Shown here piece after piece: positions 6,794-12,838 of a stretch of DNA of 18,438 nucleotides. A program made the position numbers and the translations under genes. This DNA is from Actinomycetota bacterium (GTDB lineage: Bacteria; Actinomycetota; Thermoleophilia; Gaiellales; Gaiellaceae), in assembly GCA_013697465.1 (NCBI GenBank), contig JACCWU010000276.1:1-18438 (forward strand). The letters are read 5' to 3'. Below the pieces are notes generated by a model. The model did not search any database and was not told where the DNA came from. It worked only from the letters and a program-made list of their open reading frames with translations. Position 1 is the first letter of the stretch; the number at the start of each line of letters is the position of its first letter.

Positions 6794-8005
6794 CTAAACC
6801 TTCCTTCCGAAGAGCCGACGCCGTGAGCCTCCGTTCGCGGCCGGTGCGGCCGCGACGGCGGCCGCTTCCTCGATCGCAGGGCCGCCGAGAAGATCCGCGA
6901 GCCTACCGAACGCCTCGGCCGGTTCGGACTGCGGTCTTGCGACCACGATCGGGATTCCCTCGTTGACCGTTCGCGGAATCTCGCGGTCGGAGGGGATGAA
7001 GATGTCGGGGGTGCGTCCCAGCACAGCCTCGACGTCGGATTGACTGATGCCGACGCGGCTGTGGGCGCGGTTCAAGAGCAGAAAGATCCGGTCGGGGTCG
7101 TACTTCATGAGCTCGAGCGTCTCGAGCCCGAGCTTCGTGTTCTTCAGTGACAGCGAGTCGAGCATGCCGACCATGACGACGTCGCTCGCGCTGTCGATCG
7201 AGGTGATGACCTCGGCAGTGAAGCCCGGCGGCGTGTCGACGACGACCCAGTCGAAGTTGGCGCGGAGGATCGAGTACACCTCGCGCAGGAGCTCGGCGCC
7301 GACTGCGCTCGCCTGGTCGGGGCGTCGCGGTGCGATGAGCGTACGTACGCCCGACGAATGGGTCGCCAGGAACGCATCGAGCTTGTCGAAGTCGAGCGCG
7401 CCCGGCGACTGGGCGAGGTCGTAGACCGTCTTCTCCGGTGGCAGGCCGAGGCAGAGCGCGACGTCGCCGAACTGGAGGTCGAGATCGATCAGGGCGACCC
7501 TTTGCCCGCGTTGGGCGAGAGCCACGGCCAAGTTCGTCGACGTCAGCGTCTTGCCCGTTCCGCCCTTCGGCCCGAGGACGCAGACGAGGCGCGATTGATC
7601 CCCGTGTGTCGGAGCCTCTGCTCCCTGCCTCCGTGCGAGCAGCTTGTGGATCTCGAAGCGAACGTGATCGCGGGTGGAAGGGAGCATGATGATGTCGTCC
7701 GCCCCGGCCTCGAACGCGCGCCTGAGGAAGCCGTTCGGCGAACCGTGCCCGAGCACCACGACCGCGAGGTCGGGGTTCTGCCGGGACACGGCGTCGAGGA
7801 GCAGCAGGGCGCGGTCCGAGTAGCCCGCACACGCGACGAGGAGCATGTCGGCAGCGCCGTCGCGCAGCCAGCGCAACGCGTCTTCGGCGCCGGCGACCAT
7901 GCCGACGACGTTGAAGTCGCTGTCGGCGGGCAGCGACGCCTGGACCTGCTCGGCGTCGACACCGGGCTCGATTGCGAGGAGGGCTTTTACCGGGCGGCTC
8001 GGCAT
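6794..8005 (-). CDS. cpaE: Tad pilus localisation ATPase CpaE/TadZ (receiver-like + MinD/ParA domain)
   Basis: TadZ/CpaE proteins place the Tad machinery in the cell. This 403-residue protein has an N-terminal receiver-like fold (about 5-128). The usual phospho-acceptor Asp after strand 3 is absent (MLLVACAG at 54-61), so it is probably a pseudoreceiver. The MinD/ParA-type ATPase follows, with deviant Walker A GPKGGTGKT (145-153), the strand ALIDLDLQFGD (171-181) and Walker B VVVDTPPG (254-261). The C-terminus is Ala-rich and then basic (GSRRRLFGRKV), perhaps a membrane- or partner-binding tail. ATG 8003-8005 has AGGA 8 nt upstream. The gene starts 10 bp after cpaB and ends 6 bp before cpaF. 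Confidence 0.96.
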   Translation of the reverse strand: MPSRPVKALLAIEPGVDAEQVQASLPADSDFNVVGMVAGAEDALRWLRDGAADMLLVACAGYSDRALLLLDAVSRQNPDLAVVVLGHGSPNGFLRRAFEAGADDIIMLPSTRDHVRFEIHKLLARRQGAEAPTHGDQSRLVCVLGPKGGTGKTLTSTNLAVALAQRGQRVALIDLDLQFGDVALCLGLPPEKTVYDLAQSPGALDFDKLDAFLATHSSGVRTLIAPRRPDQASAVGAELLREVYSILRANFDWVVVDTPPGFTAEVITSIDSASDVVMVGMLDSLSLKNTKLGLETLELMKYDPDRIFLLLNRAHSRVGISQSDVEAVLGRTPDIFIPSDREIPRTVNEGIPIVVARPQSEPAEAFGRLADLLGGPAIEEAAAVAAAPAANGGSRRRLFGRKV

Positions 8006-8015
8006 CTGGGAAGTC

Positions 8016-8726
8016 CTACCTCAGCACTGTGGAGGCGTTGGCGGTGTCGGGCTTCGTCTTCTTCGCACCAACCACCGGGCGAAGCACGAACCAGAGCTGG
8101 CTGTTGTCCGCCGCGAAGGCGAAGTCCGCCACGTCCTTCATCTCCATGCGAAGGACGAGGTTGCCGCCGCCGCTCGGGCCGGGCGTGATCGGAATCGCGA
8201 GGACCTTGACGTTCGAGCGGAAGAGCTTCACGACGCCCGCCACTGCGATGTAGATGTCGACGGAGTCGCCGGCCTGGACCTGCGAAAGGCTCCCGTGGAC
8301 GTTGTCGATCGAGATCGAGAGCGCGCGCTGCGTGCCGACGATCTGCGAGTCGACGGACGTGTTCGGATCTGCCGCGAAGTCGGTCGCCGTGAACTGCCGG
8401 CCCGGGAAGATGTCCGTGGCTGCCGCGCGTCCCACGAGGTACTGCGGATCGGCGACGGCACCGACCTGGACTTCCTTGCGCGGAAGCGTGGTCGGCGCGT
8501 ACATCTGCTGGCTCGCCACGAGCGTTCCCGGCGTGCCCTTCGGGATGAGACGGTTGGCGACGAGGACCGGCGTGGGGGCGTTCTCGCTGTTGGTGCGCGC
8601 CCGGTAGCGGTCGAGGTAGAGCACGAGCAGGATCGCCGCCAGCACGACCGCCCCGATGCCGAGAGCGAGCGCCCAACCGCGGGACGACATCCTGCCTGAG
8701 ACTTTGTTGGTGATCGTATTGGACAT
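8016..8726 (-). CDS. cpaB: Flp pilus assembly protein CpaB/RcpC
   Basis: CpaB/RcpC is an anchored extracytoplasmic Tad component; in diderm systems it works with the secretin, and in single-membrane systems it probably helps pilus passage or stability through the wall. The 236-residue protein has a membrane anchor at about 18-38, an SAF-like domain (about 50-115; LVANRLIPKGT at 55-65) and the RcpC/CpaB domain (about 130-225; QVQAGDSVDIYI at 149-160). ATG 8724-8726 has a strong SD (AAGGAGAGG) at good distance. The upstream TadE/G-like gene is 80 bp away, the largest gap between the machinery genes, and cpaE follows after 10 bp. Confidence 0.95.
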   Translation of the reverse strand: MSNTITNKVSGRMSSRGWALALGIGAVVLAAILLVLYLDRYRARTNSENAPTPVLVANRLIPKGTPGTLVASQQMYAPTTLPRKEVQVGAVADPQYLVGRAAATDIFPGRQFTATDFAADPNTSVDSQIVGTQRALSISIDNVHGSLSQVQAGDSVDIYIAVAGVVKLFRSNVKVLAIPITPGPSGGGNLVLRMEMKDVADFAFAADNSQLWFVLRPVVGAKKTKPDTANASTVLR

Positions 8727-8806
8727 GGCTTCCTCTCCTTGCTGCTCCTACTTCGGCACGTCTGTGCGATTACATGAGTGTTGCGTCTCGGGGTGACGTC
8801 GAAGAT

Positions 8807-11350
8807 TCATTCGACCAAAACTGCGACGCACGGCTGGAAGCTCGCACCCGGGTTGCAGATGATGCCGGTCCCGCCGCTCGTGCTCGCATTTGGCTGCACG
8901 TCGTTGACGAAGTGGCCCCAGACCCAGGTGTCGCCGTCCGTCAGATCGAGGTCGGGCGGGGGCTCGTTGCCGACGCCGAATGGAAGCCCATTGAGCGGGT
9001 CGGGGACATTTCCGTCGGTGCACGGATCTTCGGGAGCCCCCCCCTGCCAGTTTCCTCCGCTACCTGTGGTGCGGCCGTAGCCGGTGATGTAGAAGTTCCC
9101 GAACGCGACGATCGGGAAGACGTCGTTACCCGGTTTGTTGCTGAACGAGTCGTACGGCGTGAAGAAGAGCGTCACCAGGCGCGGGTCGTCGTCACGCAGC
9201 CGGTTTCCGCGCTTGGGCAGCGGGTTGTCCTGGGCGAAGGTGTAGCCGTCGAGCTGGTTGTTCGCGTCGTGCCAGTAGTTCCGGCCCGGCGTGAACGGCT
9301 CCGGTTGGCCGGGCACCTGGGTGGTGTTCTCGGCCGGACAGGTCGGGTTGTTGCTCACGCCGAAGAGGCGCTGGTTGAACCCTTGCATGATCTGGTTCGC
9401 GGCGTTTGTCGTCTGGGTCACGACGCATCGGTAGGGCGGCCAGTTGTCGAAGGGCGCGGCCTTGGGAACGGCGAAGAACTGGTTGACCGAGGTTAACTTC
9501 GGACAGTACGGGTTCGTCAGGAACGTGTTGGTCGCATAGAACGGTCCGCACCCCTGCTGGATCTCGTCCTTAATCGTCGAGATTTTCGGGTCGCAGTCGA
9601 GGACTGCGCGCTGGCTCGAGGTGTCACCGAGGTTCAGCGCGATCGGGGGCTCGTCCTGGTCCTGCGCGATCCCGCCCTGCAAGCCCATGTCGATGTAGAA
9701 GCAACGTTCGGCGCCGGCTATGTGACTTGCCGCCTGGCCGTCGATCAGCGCCGGCACGCAAGTTGCGCCGCTGAGGTTCCCCGACGCGAGCCGGAGCCAC
9801 TTGATCGGTCCCGAGCGGTCGAGGTTGCCTCGGAATGCCCTCTGGATTGGGTTCTCGAAGACGTTCAGAAGCGTCGCGGCGTTGTTCGGCCAGTTCGTCG
9901 TTCGGCCGGCGGCCGTGAAGAACCACTGGCACGTCGCACTGAAGTTGTTCCCACAGTCGATCTGGCCAGGCCCGGCCGGGCCGACCTTCGTGTTCCTCAG
10001 TCGCACCCTGATCGCGATCGCGCTGCGCGCGCTCCCGGAGGGGAACGTCACGGACGAGGTCCAACTTGGCGACATATTGCAGTTCGGCCGGTTCGAACCG
10101 TCCAGGCACGTGCTCCCGAGGACGGAGGTGTTGCCGTGGACGAGGCCGTACTTGACCTCGGTGTCCGCCGTCGTTCGAGTCTCGCCGATCGGCCCGGGCG
10201 GGTCGAAGGAGCCGATGTCCACGTCGGCGTGGAGGGTGGCGGTGCACGAGCCCGACGCGATCGGGGGGGAGTTGAAGTACGACCCTGCGCAGGCCACTGG
10301 ACTCGGGGTGTCGAGCCAGGCGCTCTCGACGTTCGGCGGTCCATTTCCGACGTTCTCGTCCGTGTAACCGCGGATGAACTGGAGACCCGAGTTGATGGTT
10401 TGCGTGCTGCCGACGCCGCTCGCGAAGAAGCACTGGACCAACCCGCTCGCCTGGCGGCAGAAGTCCTGCACCTGCGCTCCCTTCCAGGAGGGACCGACAT
10501 TGAGGCAAGGCTGTACAGCCGGCGGCGAGCCTGCCCCGCAGCGCGGCTTGAAGCTCGTTGCAATCGCGATGCCGTTCGAGGTGTCGGGGTGGAAGGTTGC
10601 CCAGGACGTGTACGAGCAGCTCGGATCCGACGAGAGGGTCGTCCAGCCCCCCTGTCCGGCCGGAAGACCGAAGATGGTGTTGTCCTCGCACATGTACTTG
10701 ACGTCGAGGATCTCTCCGTACCTGGGCCCCGGCGTCTCGTCGTAGAAGATGGCCGCGGCGCTCAGCGGCCTCGGGATTCGCACTGCGATCGGCAGGAGGC
10801 CGCTGAGGCCCTCTGCCTCCTCGATCTGAACACGTGCCTTCCGCTTGATGTCCGGGAAGAAAGGCAGCCAGCCGAAGAGGGCGTCGGTGTCGTCTTCCGT
10901 CGCCTTGACGTCGAGAGTCTTGGAGTCGCAGATCGACGGGTTGGGCGGGCTGAGCCTGTCGGCAGGCGCGAGGCCCGTGTCGTTGTCGTACCAGTCCATT
11001 CCGTTGAGCACGACGTGGATGTCCGACGCAAGCGCTGCACCTCCGCCGACCTGCGGATTGTAACCACCGGTAAGGACGGTCCCCGCTGCTGTCGTGTGCG
11101 GCCCGAAGAACTTACGCGCGGTCGCCTCGATCGTCGCCGAGTTGCCGGTCACCGCGTCGCCGCAGGGAAAGTTCCAGACGCCGCCTCCCGCGAAGGCCGC
11201 GGCGTCGACCTTGGTTTGGAGATGCTTGCGGTGAACCCACCAGTTGCCGACGTCCCACGTGGCGGCGGCGAGGATGAACGTCAGCGGGAGGATCACCGCG
11301 AACAGGATCATCGCGACCCCACGTTCGTCGCGCAGGTTGACCGTCTTCAT
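8807..11350 (-). CDS. Large cysteine-rich TadE/G-like pilus assembly protein
   Basis: The 847-residue protein begins like the Flp assembly TadE/G-like family (PF13400): MKTVNLRDERGVAMILFAVI, a hydrophobic segment (about 12-31), then GNWWVHRKHLQTKVDAAA (35-52), a typical pseudopilin helix. The rest, about 790 residues, is exported and rich in Asn, Pro and Gly. I count 24 Cys, which suggests a disulfide-bonded extracellular domain. No vWA MIDAS is seen in it, unlike many TadG proteins. It may be a minor or tip subunit or an adhesin; that role is inferred. ATG 11348-11350 overlaps the TadE stop as ATGA and has no clear SD of its own, so translation is coupled. An 80-bp gap separates it from cpaB. 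Confidence 0.87.
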   Translation of the reverse strand: MKTVNLRDERGVAMILFAVILPLTFILAAATWDVGNWWVHRKHLQTKVDAAAFAGGGVWNFPCGDAVTGNSATIEATARKFFGPHTTAAGTVLTGGYNPQVGGGAALASDIHVVLNGMDWYDNDTGLAPADRLSPPNPSICDSKTLDVKATEDDTDALFGWLPFFPDIKRKARVQIEEAEGLSGLLPIAVRIPRPLSAAAIFYDETPGPRYGEILDVKYMCEDNTIFGLPAGQGGWTTLSSDPSCSYTSWATFHPDTSNGIAIATSFKPRCGAGSPPAVQPCLNVGPSWKGAQVQDFCRQASGLVQCFFASGVGSTQTINSGLQFIRGYTDENVGNGPPNVESAWLDTPSPVACAGSYFNSPPIASGSCTATLHADVDIGSFDPPGPIGETRTTADTEVKYGLVHGNTSVLGSTCLDGSNRPNCNMSPSWTSSVTFPSGSARSAIAIRVRLRNTKVGPAGPGQIDCGNNFSATCQWFFTAAGRTTNWPNNAATLLNVFENPIQRAFRGNLDRSGPIKWLRLASGNLSGATCVPALIDGQAASHIAGAERCFYIDMGLQGGIAQDQDEPPIALNLGDTSSQRAVLDCDPKISTIKDEIQQGCGPFYATNTFLTNPYCPKLTSVNQFFAVPKAAPFDNWPPYRCVVTQTTNAANQIMQGFNQRLFGVSNNPTCPAENTTQVPGQPEPFTPGRNYWHDANNQLDGYTFAQDNPLPKRGNRLRDDDPRLVTLFFTPYDSFSNKPGNDVFPIVAFGNFYITGYGRTTGSGGNWQGGAPEDPCTDGNVPDPLNGLPFGVGNEPPPDLDLTDGDTWVWGHFVNDVQPNASTSGGTGIICNPGASFQPCVAVLVE

Positions 11351-11898
11351 GGCGCGCAGATCGCCGATCCGTTGTTCGCGGGGAGCGCTGGACTCGTTGG
11401 TTTTCGCTCAAGGCGCATCGTCGCTTTTGCCTTCAGGGTGATCGTCCCGACCCTGATGAGGGGAACGAACTGGAACTTCGTCTGGAGGCTTACCCGGACT
11501 GGATCTCCGGCGGTCGCCGTCCCCGCCGGAGATCCGGACGGGGTGACGTAGCAGATCTCGACGGTCGCGCCGTTGCCCCGTGAGATGATCTGCCCTTCAG
11601 GTGTCGCAGTGGTTTTCGGCCCCAGATACTTTGCGAGGGTCGTCGGGCCGCACTGGTTCGTACCGCAGTTCACTGCGGCTGACCGCGCACCCTGGTTCGC
11701 GAGCCGCTGCAGGTCGAGCCAGAAGTTGAGCGCAACTGCGAACTGGATGACGCCCGCGACGAGCGCGACGAAGAGCGGCGCGATGAGCGCGAACTCGACC
11801 ATGGCCTGGCCGCGTTCGCTGCCAAAGCGGCGCAGGGCACGCTTCTCCGTCGTCGCACGCATAGACCTGCTGGCGTTATCGGCTGGATCGGCGTTCAA
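11347..11898 (-). CDS. tadE: TadE-like minor pseudopilin
   Basis: TadE family members (PF07811) are minor pseudopilins of the Tad system. From the chosen start the protein has 183 residues. The signature GSERGQAMVEFALIAPLF is followed by a hydrophobic stretch and the helix NFWLDLQRLANQGARSAAVN. The Glu in MVEFA is the conserved +5-like Glu of pseudopilins. The exported part is about 110 residues with three Cys before the final ICAP. I chose TTG 11896-11898 because GGGAG lies 7 nt upstream. ATG 11860-11862 (171 residues, weak AGG upstream) is a close alternative, and GTG 11952 is in frame but poorly supported. The stop overlaps the next start as ATGA. The gene lies just beyond the terminator that follows flp. 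Confidence 0.9.
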   Translation of the reverse strand: MNADPADNASRSMRATTEKRALRRFGSERGQAMVEFALIAPLFVALVAGVIQFAVALNFWLDLQRLANQGARSAAVNCGTNQCGPTTLAKYLGPKTTATPEGQIISRGNGATVEICYVTPSGSPAGTATAGDPVRVSLQTKFQFVPLIRVGTITLKAKATMRLERKPTSPALPANNGSAICAP

Positions 11899-11959
11899 CG
11901 TGAGTCTCCCTTCCCCTTGGACTCGTGTCCGACTCCATTGTGCCCTCCACACCAGACAT

Positions 11960-12016
11960 GCGAAAGGGTGAAATGAAATGCGCCGGCCCGGTCGAGGGGG
12001 TTACCGGGCCGGCGCA
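11960..12016 (-). terminator. Rho-independent-like terminator between flp and tadE
   Basis: Arms 11979-11992 and 12003-12016 form a perfect 14-bp stem (GCGCCGGCCCGGT / ACCGGGCCGGCGC plus one A-T pair) around a 10-nt loop. Read on the - strand the stem is followed by a T-rich tail, TTTCATTTCACCC, from 11978 down. It starts 67 nt after the flp stop codon and lies inside the operon, so it should cap pilin mRNA and let a fraction of polymerase read on into tadE and the machinery genes. Confidence 0.75.
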
Positions 12017-12055
12017 CACTACCCGTTGCCGGGTTCTTGCTCGACCGCAGCCGCG

Positions 12056-12083
12056 AGGGCTACGGCCATGCCAGGGCTACGGC
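12056..12083. repeat. Short direct repeat at the flp 3' end
   Basis: AGGGCTACGGC occurs at 12056-12066 and again at 12073-12083, with a 17-bp period. The second copy runs up to the first base of the flp stop codon. No function is evident; slippage or a local duplication is possible. Confidence 0.5.
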
Positions 12084-12298
12084 TAAGGCAGCGGCCCCGG
12101 TGACTGGACGCTTCCGCCGGTGTCGCTGAACAGGTTGTCGATCTTGCCGGCGAGGAACAGCATCGCGACGATCAGAAGAATCGCGATCGAGGCGATGATC
12201 AGTGCGTACTCGGTGATCGTCTGGCCGTCTTCGCGGTCGCGAAGGGCTGCGATCGTGGTCTGCACCCGGACAAAGGGGCGCAGGAGCATCTCGGTCAT
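12083..12298 (-). CDS. flp: Flp-type major pilin prepilin
   Basis: This is the structural subunit of the Tad pilus. The 71-residue precursor has a leader rich in charged residues (1-25) ending in DREDG, and the class IVb prepilin site G25|QTITEYALI. E30 and Y31 are at mature positions 5 and 6, as in Flp pilins. A hydrophobic helix (about 31-51) and a short polar tail (DNLFSDTGGSVQSPGPLP) follow, giving a mature protein of 46 residues. ATG 12296-12298 has a perfect SD GGAGGT with 8 nt spacing, consistent with high expression. The start overlaps a short upstream ORF as ATGA, and a strong hairpin terminator follows the gene. The prepilin peptidase needed for cleavage is not encoded in the window. 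Confidence 0.95.
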   Translation of the reverse strand: MTEMLLRPFVRVQTTIAALRDREDGQTITEYALIIASIAILLIVAMLFLAGKIDNLFSDTGGSVQSPGPLP

Positions 12299-12369
12299 CC
12301 CGAGTTACCTCCGTTTGTCGAACGAGGTGCTGATGCACCCCTGATGGACATGGACCCGTCGTTGCACAT
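12295..12369 (-). CDS. Possible 24-residue leader ORF translationally coupled to flp
   Basis: ATG 12367-12369 is preceded by a strong SD GAGGAG with 6 nt spacing. It opens a 24-codon frame (MCNDGSMSIRGASAPRSTNG, then GNSG) that stops at TGA 12295-12297. The stop overlaps the flp start as ATGA, and the flp SD GGAGGT lies inside the last codons. The peptide has no hydrophobic part, so it is not a signal peptide, and no known family is recognised. It may act only by bringing ribosomes to flp or unfolding the leader. Strong SD and exact overlap are the evidence; chance is possible for so short a frame. Confidence 0.4.
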   Translation of the reverse strand: MCNDGSMSIRGASAPRSTNGGNSG

Positions 12370-12384
12370 TGGGCTCTCCTCAGG

Positions 12385-12411
12385 GTTGTGACAGGGCGGT
12401 TTTTCCACAAC
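12385..12411 (-). promoter_or_regulatory. Inverted repeat just upstream of the leader ORF SD
   Basis: GTTGTG (12385-12390) and CACAAC (12406-12411) are perfect inverted halves 15 nt apart. They lie directly upstream of the GAGGAG SD of the flp leader ORF. They could be an operator or the stem of a leader hairpin. Confidence 0.3.
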
Positions 12412-12412
12412 T

Positions 12413-12446
12413 GGCCGGGCGGTCTGTTCGGACTAGACCATCGGCC
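12413..12446 (-). promoter_or_regulatory. Two-part imperfect hairpin in the flp upstream region
   Basis: GGCCG (12413-12417) pairs with CGGCC (12442-12446), and inside it GGTCT (12421-12425) pairs with AGACC (12435-12439). A small CCCC-GAA-GGGG hairpin follows at 12457-12467. The cluster could be a structured 5' leader or a stop signal for transcripts entering from the right. It does not match a riboswitch class I know. Confidence 0.3.
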
Positions 12447-12489
12447 GCATCTCGTGCCCCGAAGGGGTGAGCCTCGTCACTGAATTGGG

Positions 12490-12651
12490 TTACTTGCAGA
12501 TTTGCAGGCACTTCGGACAGAGGCCGCGACCGTGGACCGCCACCGCAACGAGAATCGGCGAGGAGGTCTGCGCGTCAACCAAGTCGAAGGCGCTTCGAGG
12601 CCGGTACGCATTCTCGTTCTGGTCCCACTGGCCGGAGCGCTCGAGGCTCAT
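12490..12651 (-). CDS. Doubtful small ORF with C-terminal CPKCLQIC motif
   Basis: The frame from ATG 12649-12651 to TAA 12490-12492 encodes 53 residues and ends in GRGLCPKCLQICK, a CxxCxxxC cysteine cluster that could bind metal. Third codon positions are mostly G or C, as in the real genes nearby. No good SD precedes the ATG, and the frame is open further upstream to 12771. An overlapping + strand frame (12467-12730) has similar codon bias, so coding is not shown. It lies on the same strand as flp and upstream of it. Confidence 0.2.
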   Translation of the reverse strand: MSLERSGQWDQNENAYRPRSAFDLVDAQTSSPILVAVAVHGRGLCPKCLQICK

Positions 12652-12705
12652 CAAGGACGGGACTGGCCTCTCGGCCACTTGGGCCAGACTCCCTCCTCCG
12701 ATCGG

Positions 12706-12731
12706 GTCACCATCATCCCTCGATAGGTGAC
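12706..12731. promoter_or_regulatory. Inverted repeat GTCACC-N14-GGTGAC in the divergent region
   Basis: GTCACC (12706-12711) and GGTGAC (12726-12731) are perfect inverted halves, and a GATC flanks each arm at a small offset. It lies about 110 bp before the first DUF2079 gene and could be an operator. A match of this size can arise by chance. Confidence 0.25.
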
Positions 12732-12838
12732 GATCATCACGGCAATGCCGCGCGCCATCCACTGCCACCACTTTCTGGACAGGCCCCTAGCCGGCCCGCT
12801 CAGGTCGTGCGATCGTCCGTCGGAACGACGGTGACCGC

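Larger units (their letters stand above)
12299..12838. other. 540-nt divergent control region between flp and the DUF2079 operon
   Basis: This region separates the - strand pilus operon from the + strand membrane-protein operon and should hold both promoters. I see the flp leader ORF (12295-12369), inverted repeats at 12385-12411, 12413-12446 and 12457-12467, a doubtful small ORF (12490-12651, - strand) and an inverted repeat at 12706-12731. I could not pick a convincing -35/-10 pair for either operon. TGGACA at 12776-12781 on the + strand resembles a -35 but has no good -10 at the right distance. Confidence 0.7.

Noticed and set aside
6114..7832. - strand ORFs overlapping cpaF and cpaE in other frames (6114-6482, 6903-7832) and antisense ORF 5606-6781
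   Set aside because: They overlap genes with complete Walker motifs and consist of Arg/Ala/Gly-rich shadow sequence.
9722..11551. 609-codon + strand ORF
   Set aside because: It is antisense to the TadE/G-like and tadE genes and gives an Arg/Val-rich sequence without motifs; GC-rich codon bias explains the lack of stops.
12299..12489. c-di-GMP (GEMM-type) riboswitch upstream of flp
   Set aside because: Such switches can precede pilus genes, but I could not find the expected two-helix core or conserved loop bases here on either strand.
12467..12730. 87-codon + strand ORF in the divergent region
   Set aside because: GTG start without SD, no recognisable domain, and it overlaps the competing - strand frame. 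Codon bias alone does not separate the two.
12776..12804. + strand promoter for the DUF2079 operon starting with TGGACA
   Set aside because: The -35-like box is good, but no TAnnnT element lies 16-18 nt downstream.
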